From Alphaproteobacteria bacterium (lineage in GTDB: Bacteria > Pseudomonadota > Alphaproteobacteria > Ferrovibrionales > Ferrovibrionaceae), in the NCBI GenBank assembly GCA_018336035.1, contig JAGXRD010000033.1, forward strand, positions 1-64,000: DNA of 64,000 bases. Reading direction: 5' to 3'. Every line of letters begins with the position of its first letter. Within the stretch, counting starts at the first letter, position 1. Shown here piece by piece: positions 1 to 9,167 of this stretch. The notes under the pieces are model-generated. The model saw only the letters and a program-made list of their open reading frames with translations. It searched no databases and had not been told where the DNA came from. The position numbers and the translations under genes were made by a program.

Positions 1-251
1 GGATCGGCGAGGCGGTAGTAGATCGTCTGGCTGTCGCGGCGGGTGGCGACCAGCCCGTCCTCGCGCAGCTTGGTCAGGTGCTGCGACAATGCGGACTGAC
101 TGAGGCCCACGGTCTCCGCCAGCGCACCGACGGACTGCTCGCGGCCGACCAGCTGGCACAGAGTCAGCAGGCGCTTTTCATTGGCGAGCGCGCGCAGGAA
201 GCGACTGGCTTCAGCGGCGCTGGCTTTCAACTGGTTCAGGTCGGCATTCAT
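1..251 (-). CDS. ArsR/SmtB-family transcriptional regulator, SqrR/BigR-like (partial)
   Basis: The reading frame starts at the ATG on 251-249 and runs off the left edge, so the C-terminal end is missing. The 83 visible residues hold a winged helix-turn-helix: the run SQSALSQHLTKLREDG (about residues 52-67) is the recognition region and TRRDSQTIYYRLAD is the wing. Cys32 (in LTLCQL) sits where SqrR and BigR, the persulfide-sensing members of this family, carry their first sensor cysteine; the second one would lie outside the window. From family knowledge such proteins repress sulfide or thiol detoxification genes. Two tandem palindromes lie directly upstream and suggest autoregulation. A metal- or arsenic-sensing role is not excluded, because no metal-binding cysteine pair is visible. 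Confidence 0.85.
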   Translation of the reverse strand, partial: MNADLNQLKASAAEASRFLRALANEKRLLTLCQLVGREQSVGALAETVGLSQSALSQHLTKLREDGLVATRRDSQTIYYRLAD

Positions 252-269
252 GTTTGTGTGGCCTTAACA

Positions 270-298
270 TTAGATATTACTAAATTAGATAATACTAA
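270..298. promoter_or_regulatory. Tandem palindromic operator in front of the ArsR-type regulator
   Basis: Two 14-bp palindromes with the form TTAG-N6-CTAA stand side by side: TTAGATATTACTAA at 270-283 and TTAGATAATACTAA at 285-298. They begin 15 bp apart and lie in an AT-rich stretch just upstream of the regulator start at 251. ArsR-family dimers bind such AT-rich inverted repeats, and BigR/SqrR sites are of this kind. Autorepression is inferred from the position. Confidence 0.65.
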
Positions 299-353
299 TA
301 TAAAAGTCAAGACCGGTTGTGTGGAAATCGGGTGTCCGGGAAAATACGAGGTA

Positions 354-1505
354 TTAGTTGGGCTTGCGGACGAAGATGGTCAGCAGCATGGCGATGAAGA
401 TGCCGCCCGAGCCGAGCGCGAAGAGCAGATCGTAGGAATGCGTCCGGTCGAAAAGCCAGGAAAACAGATAGCCGACGCCGGCCGAGGCGCCGGCAAAGCC
501 GGCAGTCAGCCAGCCCCAGACCTTGCGATGCGCGCCGAAGCCGACCAGTTCGGCCACGCGGCCCGAGGCCAGCGCCGAGATGCCCGGCGTCATCATGCCA
601 ACGGTGACGGCCGAAACGCCGAGTGCGATGGGATGCTGCGAGACGAGCGGGATCGCGATGGCGGCGCTCTTGATCGTGAGTACGCCGATGATGCTGCGAT
701 AGAAGCCGAACCATTCGGCCGCGAAGCCGACCAGCAGCGGACCGCAGAGCGCGCCGACGCCGAACAGCACCCAGACCAGGCCGCCGGCCGCCACGCCGCG
801 CTCCAGGCCGCGCGCCACATAGTCGGCCAGGAATACCGTGTGCGGCACGAAGCCGGCGGAGTCGATCGTATAGGCCGCCAGCAGCAATGCGACGGGCAGG
901 GTGAAGGCGCGCGCCGGCGCGGCCTCAGCCGGCGGCGGCGGCAGGGCGGCATCGCCATCCCACTGTTTCCAGGTCAGCGCCGCGATCAGCAGCGCCAGCA
1001 GCCCCATGCCGGCCCAGATCGCCGCCGGGCCGAAACCGGCCAGCGCCGGCACCAGCGTGCCCGAAATGATGATGCCCGAGCCGACGCCGGTAAAAATAAT
1101 ACCGTTGGCACGGCCGCGCTGCGTCATCGGCGCGCGTGACAGGATCAGTGGAATCGCGCCGACCATCAGCAGACCGCCGGTGAAGCCGGCGAGGAAGCGC
1201 CAGGGCGCGAACCAGAGGAAGCCCCAGGGCAGGGCGCAGGCGATCAGGCTGACCGCAACTGTCACCATCGAGATGCGGGTGAGCAGCGGCACCGGGATCA
1301 GCCGGCTCAGCGTGGCGGCGAACAGGCTGCCGAACACATAGCCGAACAGGTTGGTGGCGCCGAGATAGCCGGCATCGCCGACGCTGAGCCAGCCCTGCTC
1401 GATCAGCACCGGCATCAGCGGCGTGTAACCGAAACGCCCGATGCCCAGACCAAGCAAAAGCGCGCCGAGGCCGGCAAGGGCATTGCGGATGGCGGGACTG
1501 ATCAT
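354..1505 (-). CDS. MFS transporter, YbfB/YjiJ family
   Basis: A 383-residue protein with about twelve hydrophobic segments, of a usual length for the major facilitator superfamily. The N-terminus (ALLLGLGIGRFGYTPLMP, then GYLGATNLFGYVFGS) matches the YbfB/YjiJ group of uncharacterised MFS permeases, in which the GRFGYTP-like motif follows the first helix. It is expected to sit in the inner membrane; its substrate is unknown. It lies upstream of the ArsR-type regulator on the same strand with about 100 bp between them. Those 100 bp contain the regulator's own operator, so the two genes are probably transcribed separately. Confidence 0.8.
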   Translation of the reverse strand: MISPAIRNALAGLGALLLGLGIGRFGYTPLMPVLIEQGWLSVGDAGYLGATNLFGYVFGSLFAATLSRLIPVPLLTRISMVTVAVSLIACALPWGFLWFAPWRFLAGFTGGLLMVGAIPLILSRAPMTQRGRANGIIFTGVGSGIIISGTLVPALAGFGPAAIWAGMGLLALLIAALTWKQWDGDAALPPPPAEAAPARAFTLPVALLLAAYTIDSAGFVPHTVFLADYVARGLERGVAAGGLVWVLFGVGALCGPLLVGFAAEWFGFYRSIIGVLTIKSAAIAIPLVSQHPIALGVSAVTVGMMTPGISALASGRVAELVGFGAHRKVWGWLTAGFAGASAGVGYLFSWLFDRTHSYDLLFALGSGGIFIAMLLTIFVRKPN

Positions 1506-1630
1506 CGGACTGTCAAAGGCACGCGGCTGGGTGAGGCAAACGGCATGTTAGCCTGCCGCCACCACTGCGACGACCGACAGCGCCATAAATTTACGCGATG
1601 GCTCCTATGCGTTTTCGCACAGGATCAGGC

Positions 1631-2449
1631 TCATTTGCCGAGCAGGCCTTTCAGCTTGTCGGTCGTGCCGCCGCCGCTCGTTCCGCCAGTTGCTCCACCC
1701 GTGCTGCCGCCGAGCAGGCCGCCGGCCTGGTTCTTTAGGAGATCGCCAGCCTGTTTCTGCAACTCGGCGGTGGCGGCGCGCGAGGCCTGCGCGCTGATCG
1801 CGCCGATCACCTTGTCAGCCACTTCGGCCGGCGTCGCGCCGCCCTTGTCCTTGCCGATATCCTTCAACTGGATGGTGGGCAGGGGTACGGACAGCGTGCG
1901 GCTCTGCAGCGCCTGGTGGGTCACGGAGACCTTACCGTCGCGGATCACCAGATTCTCGATGATCACTTTCTTTTCCGGCTGCTTGCTGGCCGATTGGCCC
2001 GGATCGCCGGCACTCTTGTTCGGCTCGGTCTTGCCGCCGCTGAACTTGGCGGCATAGGACTGCACGTTCTTCTGGATGGCCTCCAGGTTGCCGCCGGTGC
2101 CGGCATATTCATACAGCACGGCGGGCTGCAGGATGGTCACATCCTTCACCACGATGGTGTTGGACTGCAGCGTGGCAAGATCCAGCGCCACCTTGATGTC
2201 GCCCAGCATGATGGCATCATTGCTGCTGTAGCCCTTGGGGTTCTTCACCGCCAGGGCGCTGAGTTCGCCGCTGCCGGCGGTGGGCGACAGCTTGACGGAT
2301 TTCAGCGTCACGCTCGCCTGGGTGGCTTCCGAGCCATAGCGCTCGATCACCGCCTTCACGATGCTGTCCAGGTTGGAGGCGAAGTAATAGGCGGCGCCGG
2401 CAATCGCGATCACGACGATGGCGAGGGCAAGAGCGATTTTCTTCATCAT
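1631..2449 (-). CDS. AsmA-like membrane-anchored protein
   Basis: The chosen start at 2449 is preceded by a GGGAGGA ribosome binding site; an open frame continues upstream to 2608 but without such a site. The 272-residue product has a short N-terminus and one transmembrane helix at about residues 4-22 (IALALAIVVIAIAGAAYYFA). The remaining domain resembles the N-terminal part of AsmA/DUF748-type proteins, with alternating strands such as ASVTLKSVKLSPTAGSGELSALAVKNPKGY. The C-terminus is low in complexity and Gly/Thr-rich. AsmA-like proteins act in the periplasm at the cell envelope, often in lipid transport. The exact role here is unknown. Confidence 0.6.
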   Translation of the reverse strand: MMKKIALALAIVVIAIAGAAYYFASNLDSIVKAVIERYGSEATQASVTLKSVKLSPTAGSGELSALAVKNPKGYSSNDAIMLGDIKVALDLATLQSNTIVVKDVTILQPAVLYEYAGTGGNLEAIQKNVQSYAAKFSGGKTEPNKSAGDPGQSASKQPEKKVIIENLVIRDGKVSVTHQALQSRTLSVPLPTIQLKDIGKDKGGATPAEVADKVIGAISAQASRAATAELQKQAGDLLKNQAGGLLGGSTGGATGGTSGGGTTDKLKGLLGK

Positions 2450-2582
2450 GGCGGTATGTCCTCCCGGTACAGCCAGCGTGGCTTCCGACAGGTCCGGATT
2501 ATCCGCCCGTCCGCCGGGTGGCAGCAATAGTCCTGTGTCATGCCCTAGCCAGCCTGCGCGAATCTGGCTAATGTTGCTCCAA

Positions 2583-2594
2583 CTGATATATGAG
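2583..2594. promoter_or_regulatory. Palindromic operator, site 1 (CTGATATATGAG)
   Basis: This site differs at one position from the perfect palindrome CTGATATATCAG and has AA before it and AT after it. It lies 12 bp upstream of the first gene of the sugar-acid operon. Sister sites occur at 7440-7451 and 11036-11047. Binding by the GntR-type regulator encoded at 7526-8236 is inferred from shared occurrence only. Confidence 0.65.
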
Positions 2595-2606
2595 ATGGGA
2601 GTAGAC

Positions 2607-3272
2607 ATGTCCGGGACTCTGCCGGCCGATCCGTTGGCGGATCGTCTGGGCCGCTGCTACGCCTCCGCCGTGCATGACGTTCTGCGCGCCCAGGGGCATG
2701 ACAACTGCCTGCTGCCCTACGACATCCGCCCGCTGAATATCAAACACACGCTGGCCGGCGAGATCTGGACCGTCAGCGGCCATATCGATCGCACCCGCTC
2801 GGCGCATGAAACCCTGCTGGAATGGACCGGCGTGTTATCAAAAGCGCCGGGCGGCAAGGTGGTGATCTGCCAGCCCAACAACAGAGAAGTGGCGCTGATG
2901 GGCGAGCTGTCGGCTTCGGCGCTGCAACTGAAAGGCGTGCGCGGCTATATCGTCGATGGCGGCTGCCGCGATGCGGCGATGATCGACGAGATCGATTTTC
3001 CCACCTGGTGCAGCTTCTACACGCCATCCGATATCGTGGCGCGCTGGGTGCCGGACAGTTTCGGCGCGCCGATTACCATCGGCACCGTCACGATCTGCAC
3101 CGGCGATTATGTGATCGCCGACCGCGACGGCATCGTGATCATCCCCGGGGCCATGGCCGAGGCGGTGATCGCGCGCACCGAAGAGGTGATGAGCACCGAA
3201 GGCGAGGTCCGGCGCCATATCATGGCCGGCATGGATCCGCAGGAAGCCTACAAGCGCTATGGAAAATTCTGA
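2607..3272 (+). CDS. RraA-family protein (HMG/CHA-type aldolase-like)
   Basis: A 221-residue protein; the ATG at 2607 is preceded by GGGAG at 2597-2601 (an in-frame ATG at 2595 is possible). The sequence VDGGCRD (residues 116-122) and the G-E pair at residues 99-100 are the signature of the RraA / 4-hydroxy-4-methyl-2-oxoglutarate aldolase fold. In the true aldolases the Arg and Asp of this motif bind substrate and a divalent metal. As the first gene of an operon with sugar-acid dehydratase, dehydrogenase and hydrolase genes, it more likely cleaves or processes a keto-acid than inhibits RNase E. The exact substrate cannot be read from the sequence. Confidence 0.75.
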   Translation: MSGTLPADPLADRLGRCYASAVHDVLRAQGHDNCLLPYDIRPLNIKHTLAGEIWTVSGHIDRTRSAHETLLEWTGVLSKAPGGKVVICQPNNREVALMGELSASALQLKGVRGYIVDGGCRDAAMIDEIDFPTWCSFYTPSDIVARWVPDSFGAPITIGTVTICTGDYVIADRDGIVIIPGAMAEAVIARTEEVMSTEGEVRRHIMAGMDPQEAYKRYGKF

Positions 3273-3567
3273 GACAGACCCGCGTCTGCTGGTGCTCGCG
3301 CCGGGCGACAATATCGCCGTGGCGCGGCTCGAGATTGCCGCCGGCACACTTTTGCAGGTGGCGGGCCGCAGCGTGACCCTGCAGCGCGCGATGGGCTTCG
3401 GCCACAAGATTGCCTTGCGCGAGATCGCCGCCGGCGAGCGGATCGTGAAATACGGCGCGCCGATCGGCAGTGCCACGGAAGCGATTCCGCTGGGCGGCTA
3501 TGTCCATAGCCACAATCTGGCCAGCGACTATATGGCGAGCACCGTACCGGTGGAGGCTGCTCTATGA
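3259..3567 (+). CDS. UxaA-family dehydratase, small (SAF-domain) subunit
   Basis: A 102-residue protein that matches the N-terminal SAF domain of altronate/galactarate dehydratases (LAPGDNIAVARLEIAAGT and GFGHKIALREIAAGE, ending with GYVHSHN). In single-chain UxaA this domain is fused to the large catalytic domain; here it is a separate gene, as in SuyA/SuyB-type enzymes. The start overlaps the end of the RraA gene by 14 bp and the stop overlaps the next gene by 4 bp, which indicates translational coupling and a two-subunit enzyme. The large subunit lies directly downstream. Confidence 0.85.
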   Translation: MENSETDPRLLVLAPGDNIAVARLEIAAGTLLQVAGRSVTLQRAMGFGHKIALREIAAGERIVKYGAPIGSATEAIPLGGYVHSHNLASDYMASTVPVEAAL

Positions 3568-4766
3568 CTCACATGCGCGGCTGGCGCCGCTCCGATGGCC
3601 GCAAGGGCATCCGCAATTATGTGGCCGTGGCCTATCTGGTCGAATGTGCCCATCACGTCTCGAAGGAAATCGCCTGGCCCTACGGCGAAGCCGGCGCGCA
3701 TGTGATCGGTTTCCCCGGCTGCTATCCCAATGCCTATGCGCTGAAGATGATGCAGCGGCTCTGCACGCATCCGAACGTGGGCGCCGTGCTGCTGGTCTCG
3801 CTGGGTTGCGAGGGCTTCAACAAGAAGCTGCTGGAACGCACGATCAAAGACAGCGGCCGTCCGGTGCGGCTGCTGGCGATTCAGGAAAACGGCGGCACCC
3901 GCGCCACCATCGAAAAGGGCAGGCAGTGGGTTGAAGCGCAGCTGAAAGATCTGGCCGCGCAGCCGACCGAGCCGATGGAGGTCTCCGAACTGGTGGTCGG
4001 CACGATCTGCGGCGGTTCGGATGCCACATCGGGCCTGACTGCCAATCCGGCGATGGGTCGTGCCTTCGATTTCCTGGTGCAGGAAAAAGCCGCGGCGATC
4101 TTCGAGGAAACCGGCGAGTTGATCGGCATGGAAGGTTGGATGGCCGAACGCGCCATCACGCCGGAACTGGGCGATGAGTTGAAGGCCTGCGTAGCGAAAG
4201 CCGCGCGCTATTACGAAACGCTGGGCTATCCCAGTTTCGCACCGGGCAATGCCGATGGCGGGCTGACCACCATCGAGGAGAAGTCGCTCGGCGCCTATGC
4301 GAAAAGCGGCGCCTCGCCGATCAGCGGCATCATCAAGCCGGGCGATATTCCGCCGCGTGGTGGGCTGTATCTGCTCGATGTCGTGCCCGATGGCGAGGTG
4401 CGCTTCGGCTTCCCCAATATCAGTGACAATGCCGAGATCGCCGAACTCATCGCCTGCGGCTCGCATGTCATCCTGTTCTCGACCGGGCGCGGCTCAGTCG
4501 TGGGCTCGGCGCTGGCCCCGGTGATCAAGGTCTGCGCCAATCCGCGCACCTTCGCGCGCATGGCCGACGACATGGATGTGAATGCCGGGCGGATTCACGA
4601 AGGTACCGCCGATCTGGATACCGTGGGCCGCGAAATCTTCGACCTGATCCAACAGGTCGGCGCCGGCGCGATGACCAAATCCGAAGGCTTGGGCCATCAG
4701 GAATTCATCCTCACCTACAAAAGCTTTGAACCGATCGGTCCGGCCTGCCTGCCGGCGGTTGCGTAA
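3564..4766 (+). CDS. UxaA-family dehydratase, large subunit
   Basis: A 400-residue catalytic subunit of the altronate/galactarate dehydratase family. It begins with GWRRSDGRKGIRNYVAV, a hallmark of the family, and contains GFPGCYPN, VSLGCEGFN, TICGGSDATSGLTANPA and LFSTGRGSVVG. Family enzymes use iron to dehydrate a sugar acid to a 2-keto-3-deoxy acid. The downstream SDR and FAH genes suggest the product is oxidised to a 2,4-diketo acid and then split, which points to a substrate such as L-fuconate or L-galactonate; this is inference. Altronate or sulfolactate are alternative substrates within the family. Confidence 0.85.
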   Translation: MTHMRGWRRSDGRKGIRNYVAVAYLVECAHHVSKEIAWPYGEAGAHVIGFPGCYPNAYALKMMQRLCTHPNVGAVLLVSLGCEGFNKKLLERTIKDSGRPVRLLAIQENGGTRATIEKGRQWVEAQLKDLAAQPTEPMEVSELVVGTICGGSDATSGLTANPAMGRAFDFLVQEKAAAIFEETGELIGMEGWMAERAITPELGDELKACVAKAARYYETLGYPSFAPGNADGGLTTIEEKSLGAYAKSGASPISGIIKPGDIPPRGGLYLLDVVPDGEVRFGFPNISDNAEIAELIACGSHVILFSTGRGSVVGSALAPVIKVCANPRTFARMADDMDVNAGRIHEGTADLDTVGREIFDLIQQVGAGAMTKSEGLGHQEFILTYKSFEPIGPACLPAVA

Positions 4767-4780
4767 TATTTGGCGCGTAA

Positions 4781-5545
<765 letters not shown>

Positions 5546-5557
5546 CAGGAGACACCC

Positions 5558-6406
5558 ATGAAACTGCTGCGTTACGGCCCGGTGGGCCAGGAAAAACCCG
5601 GCCTGCTCGATGCCACCGGCACGTTGCGCGACCTGTCCACGACGGTGCCGGATATCAGCGGCAGCTCGCTCAGCCCCGCTGGTCTGGACAAGCTGAAGTC
5701 GCTCGATCCGCAGGCGCTCAAGGCCGTGCCGGGCAATCCGCGCATCGGGCCCTGCGTCGGTCATGTCGGCAAGTTCATCTGCATCGGGCTCAATTATTCC
5801 GACCACGCCGCCGAGACTGGCGCGACCGTGCCGCCCGAGCCGATCATTTTCATGAAGGCGACCTCGGCGATCACCGGGCCGAACGATGACGTGATCATCC
5901 CGAAGAACTCCGAGAAGACCGACTGGGAAGTCGAACTCGGCGTCGTGATCGGTTCGGTGGCGCGCTATGTCAGCGAAGCCGATGCGATGAAGCATGTCGC
6001 CGGCTACTGCCTGATCAACGACGTGTCGGAACGCGCCTTCCAGACCGAACGCCACGGCCAGTGGACCAAGGGCAAGAGCTGCGACAGTTTCGGCCCGATC
6101 GGCCCCTGGCTGGTGACCGCCGACGAGGTGCCCGATCCGCAGAACCTGGCGATGTTCTGCGATGTGAACGGCAAGCGCTTCCAGAACGGTTCGACCAAAA
6201 CCATGGTCTATGGCGTGCGCTACTTGATCAGCTATCTCAGCCAGTTCATGTCGCTGCAGCCGGGCGATATCATCTCGACCGGCACGCCGCCGGGTGTCGG
6301 CATGGGGCAGAAGCCGCCGCTCTATCTGAAGGACGGCGACAAGATCCATCTCGGCATCGCCGGCCTGGGCGAACAGCACCAGACTGCGCGAAATTATAAG
6401 GGTTGA
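5558..6406 (+). CDS. FAH-family hydrolase, probable 2,4-diketo-3-deoxy sugar acid hydrolase
   Basis: A 282-residue fumarylacetoacetate-hydrolase-fold enzyme. The sequence ICIGLNYSDHAAETG is followed by DWEVELGVVIG, whose acidic residues bind the divalent metal, and then STGTPPGVGMG near the C-terminus. The length of about 280 residues is typical of the LRA6-like hydrolases that split 2,4-diketo-3-deoxy-L-fuconate or -rhamnonate into pyruvate and a hydroxy acid. The start is 12 bp after the SDR stop with AGGAGA in front of it, so it is the last gene of the operon. Database names for this family vary (ureidoglycolate lyase is a common wrong one). Confidence 0.82.
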   Translation: MKLLRYGPVGQEKPGLLDATGTLRDLSTTVPDISGSSLSPAGLDKLKSLDPQALKAVPGNPRIGPCVGHVGKFICIGLNYSDHAAETGATVPPEPIIFMKATSAITGPNDDVIIPKNSEKTDWEVELGVVIGSVARYVSEADAMKHVAGYCLINDVSERAFQTERHGQWTKGKSCDSFGPIGPWLVTADEVPDPQNLAMFCDVNGKRFQNGSTKTMVYGVRYLISYLSQFMSLQPGDIISTGTPPGVGMGQKPPLYLKDGDKIHLGIAGLGEQHQTARNYKG

Positions 6407-6416
6407 GTAAGCCTTC

Positions 6417-7364
6417 TCAGATCGGTTCGGGCGCTTTGCGCCCGACCGACTGGAAGAAGGCGTCCACCGCAGCGCGGCGCGGGATCGGCGCCACCGCACC
6501 ATAGCCGATGGTGGTGAGCGCGGCCGCCGCATTGGCATAGGCCACGGCCTCCAGCGGCGAGGCGCCGCGCACCAGTTCCGCCAGGAAGGCGCCATCGAAA
6601 CAGTCGCCGGCACCGGTGGCATCCACCGTCGGTACGCGATGGCCGGGCAGGCGCCAGCGGCCCTCGCTGTTGGCCACGATCACGCCGTCAGAGCCGCATT
6701 TCAGCACCACCAGCGGAATGCCCATGCCGCGATAGTGGTCGAGGATGGCGAGCGGATCGCTCAGGCCGGTCAGTGCGGTGGCGTCTTCCAGGCTGGGCAG
6801 GGCGATGTCGCTCTGCTTCAGCGCGGCATGGATAGCGTCGCGCGCGGTTTCCAGCGGCCAGAGCTTGAGCCGCAGGTTGGTATCGAAGGACACCAACTTG
6901 CCGGCCTTGCGCATGCGGGCCATCGCGGCCATCGCGGTGTCTCGTAAAGACGCGCTGACGGCCAGCGTGATGCCGGAGACATGCAGCAGCCTAGCCTGTT
7001 CCAGTGCGTCGCCGGGCAGGTCGGGCGGGGTCATATGGCTGGCGGCCGAGCCTTTGCGGTAATAGGTGAAGGTATGGCCCGCCGCACCATGGGTGACGAA
7101 ATAAATCGCGGTCGGCATGTCGCTACGGCGGCCGACCGTGCTGGTATCCACCTGTTCGCGCTGCCAGAGATCGAGCAGCAGGTCGCCGAACACATCCTGG
7201 CCGACCAGTGTGCAATAGGCCGATGCGGCGCCCTGGCGCGCGGCGGCAATGGCGCAGTTCGAGGTATCGCCACCATAGCCGCGCAGATACTGGTCGCTGT
7301 CGGCGCCGCCGGTCTGGTTGAACTCGACCATGGCTTCGCCGAGGCAGAGGATGTCGAAGGGCAT
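6417..7364 (-). CDS. kdgK: PfkB-family sugar kinase, 2-keto-3-deoxygluconate kinase-like
   Basis: A 315-residue kinase. The start at 7364 follows a GGGAGACG site; the open frame extends to 7439 without one. The N-terminus ILCLGEAMVEFNQTGG and the C-terminal PfkB signature VDATGAGDCFDGAF (with the catalytic Asp in GAGD) define the family, and the GGDTSNCAIAAARQG stretch is typical of KDG kinases. It would phosphorylate a 2-keto-3-deoxy sugar acid with ATP. It ends next to the FAH operon tail-to-tail and is divergent from gntR, sharing the intergenic operator at 7440-7451. No KDPG aldolase follows directly, but a KDPGal-type aldolase lies at 16250. Confidence 0.78.
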   Translation of the reverse strand: MPFDILCLGEAMVEFNQTGGADSDQYLRGYGGDTSNCAIAAARQGAASAYCTLVGQDVFGDLLLDLWQREQVDTSTVGRRSDMPTAIYFVTHGAAGHTFTYYRKGSAASHMTPPDLPGDALEQARLLHVSGITLAVSASLRDTAMAAMARMRKAGKLVSFDTNLRLKLWPLETARDAIHAALKQSDIALPSLEDATALTGLSDPLAILDHYRGMGIPLVVLKCGSDGVIVANSEGRWRLPGHRVPTVDATGAGDCFDGAFLAELVRGASPLEAVAYANAAAALTTIGYGAVAPIPRRAAVDAFFQSVGRKAPEPI

Positions 7365-7439
7365 CGTCCGGGCGTCTCCCTTTATGACCGCAGGCTGGCC
7401 TATCTTTCCTAGCCGACAGGCGCGGCTAGGGCAAGCCAA

Positions 7440-7451
7440 CTGACATATCAG
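7440..7451. promoter_or_regulatory. Palindromic operator, site 2 (CTGACATATCAG)
   Basis: This site lies in the divergent promoter region between the kdgK-like gene and gntR and has one mismatch from CTGATATATCAG. The same AA precedes it as at the other two sites. Its position would allow one regulator dimer to control both kdgK and its own gene. Confidence 0.65.
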
Positions 7452-7525
7452 ATACTATCTGGCTTGATGCCACCCTGATGCCGCTGCTACGCTATACGCC
7501 GCGTAGGCAGGAAGGTCCGTCCGTC

Positions 7526-8236
7526 ATGGCAAAAGCTGGCACAGCACGCACAACGCGGCTGGAACGCCCGAAATCCCTCACCGAACTGGTCAAGGACCAT
7601 GTCCGTGGGCGGATCACCAACGGCGAGTTGGCGCTCGGCGAGGCGCTTTCAGAGAATGTTCTAGCGGCTCAGCTCGGGATTTCCAAGACCCCGGTGCGCG
7701 AGGCTTTGCTGCAGCTCAAGCTGGAAGGTCTGGTCGACATCCAGCCGCAGCGGGGTAGTTTCGTATTCTCGCTGGCGCCCGAAGAGGCTGCCGAGATGTG
7801 CCAGTATCGCGTGATCCTGGAAGCCGCTGCTCTGCGCGATGCATTGCAGAACGACGAAGCCGGACTGGTCGACGCGCTGGAGCAGAATGTGAAGCGCATG
7901 GCCAAGGCGGTGGCCGATGGCGACATGCCGGCCTATCGCCGGCTCGACACCGAATATCATCGCCATATCCTGGCGCGCGCCAACAACCGCTTTCTGACGC
8001 TCGCGCACCAGCAGCTGGAAATGAAGATCCAGGCGCTGCGCGCCAGCGTCACCTCGAAGGAGCGCACGGTGGGCGACTCGCTGGCCGAGCATCAGAATAT
8101 CGTGAAGCTGCTGCGCGCCAAGGAAAAGACCAAGGCGATGAACCTGCTGGGCGTGCATATCCGCGCCGCGTCGCGCGATTACCAGATCATCCTGCATGAA
8201 CAGGCCCGCGGCCGCTCTGAAAGGCGGAGCGGCTAG
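7526..8236 (+). CDS. GntR-family (FadR subfamily) transcriptional regulator
   Basis: A 236-residue regulator; the ATG at 7526 is preceded by AGGAAGG, and an in-frame ATG at 7478 is less likely. The N-terminal winged helix holds the GntR signature (GEALSENVLAAQLGISKTPVREALLQLKLEGLV shortened: LGISKTPVREAL). The C-terminal all-helical FCD domain carries DTEYHRHILARA, whose Asp and His residues bind a metal that senses carboxylate ligands. FadR-type proteins commonly control sugar-acid catabolism, which fits this location between kdgK and the transporter genes. Three shared palindromes in the region are its likely targets. Confidence 0.85.
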   Translation: MAKAGTARTTRLERPKSLTELVKDHVRGRITNGELALGEALSENVLAAQLGISKTPVREALLQLKLEGLVDIQPQRGSFVFSLAPEEAAEMCQYRVILEAAALRDALQNDEAGLVDALEQNVKRMAKAVADGDMPAYRRLDTEYHRHILARANNRFLTLAHQQLEMKIQALRASVTSKERTVGDSLAEHQNIVKLLRAKEKTKAMNLLGVHIRAASRDYQIILHEQARGRSERRSG

Positions 8237-8238
8237 GC

Positions 8239-9132
8239 ATGTCCGATCGCGCCGTGAGTACAGCGGGGACGGTGGAGGCCGGCCATTGGCGCGGCATCGT
8301 CTTCATGCTGCTCGGCACTGCGCTGTTCACCTTCAACGACGCGCTCGGCAAATGGATGGTCGCCAGCGTCGCCGTGGGTCAGCTGCTGTTCATCCGTTCG
8401 GCAGCGGCGATGGTCGTGCTGGTGCCGATGGTCCACAAGGCCGGCTGGCGCAAAACCTTCGTGCTGGCGCAGCCCGGCCGGCATGCGCTGCGCCTGGCCT
8501 TCATCGTGGCCGAAGTCGCCTGCTTCTATCTGTCCGTGCGCTACCTGCCGCTGGCCGATGTGATGTCGGTCTATCAGGCGACGCCGCTGATCGTGACCAT
8601 CCTGGCGATTCCGCTGCTGGGTGAGGCAGTCGGCTGGCGTCGTGGCCTTGCGGTCGGTCTCGGCTTTATCGGCGTTCTGCTGGTGCTGCAGCCCGAGGGC
8701 GGCGTGTTCACCATGCCGGCGCTGATCGCCCTGGGCGGTTCGGTCGCCTATGCGCTGATGATGATCGTCACCCGCCAGCTGCGCGAAACCAGCGCGCTGT
8801 CGCTGATCGTCTACCACACGCTCGCCGTCGGTTTGGCCGGTCTGCTGACACTGCCCTGGGGCTGGGCCGAGGTGGATGCGATGGGCATCGTGTATCTGGT
8901 GCTGATCGGCGTGGTCGCCACGGCGGCGCATGCCTGCGTCAACCAGGGGCTTCGCCTTGCGCCGGCCGCCGTGGTGGTGCCTTACACATACACGTCTCTG
9001 CTCTGGGCGATCCTGCTCGGCTGGCTGTTCTTTGCCGATCTGCCGACACCGCTGATGCTGGTGGGAGCGGGGATCATTGTTGCCAGCGGATTGTTCGTCC
9101 TGCATCGCGAACGCCAGATCAAGGCCGGATAG
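8239..9132 (+). CDS. DMT-superfamily permease (EamA family)
   Basis: A 297-residue membrane protein with about ten hydrophobic helices made of two EamA repeats. The first repeat starts at residues 16-30 ([15 protein letters not shown]) and the second near residue 150, ending in the usual [15 protein letters not shown]. The start lies 2 bp after the gntR stop, so the two are probably cotranscribed. EamA proteins move small metabolites across the inner membrane; a role in export or uptake of an intermediate of the neighbouring sugar-acid pathway is possible, but the substrate is unknown. Confidence 0.8.
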   Translation: MSDRAVSTAGTVEAGHWRGIVFMLLGTALFTFNDALGKWMVASVAVGQLLFIRSAAAMVVLVPMVHKAGWRKTFVLAQPGRHALRLAFIVAEVACFYLSVRYLPLADVMSVYQATPLIVTILAIPLLGEAVGWRRGLAVGLGFIGVLLVLQPEGGVFTMPALIALGGSVAYALMMIVTRQLRETSALSLIVYHTLAVGLAGLLTLPWGWAEVDAMGIVYLVLIGVVATAAHACVNQGLRLAPAAVVVPYTYTSLLWAILLGWLFFADLPTPLMLVGAGIIVASGLFVLHRERQIKAG

Positions 9133-9167
9133 GCCGTAAAAGACCAGAAGTCTCGAGGGAGCCCCAA

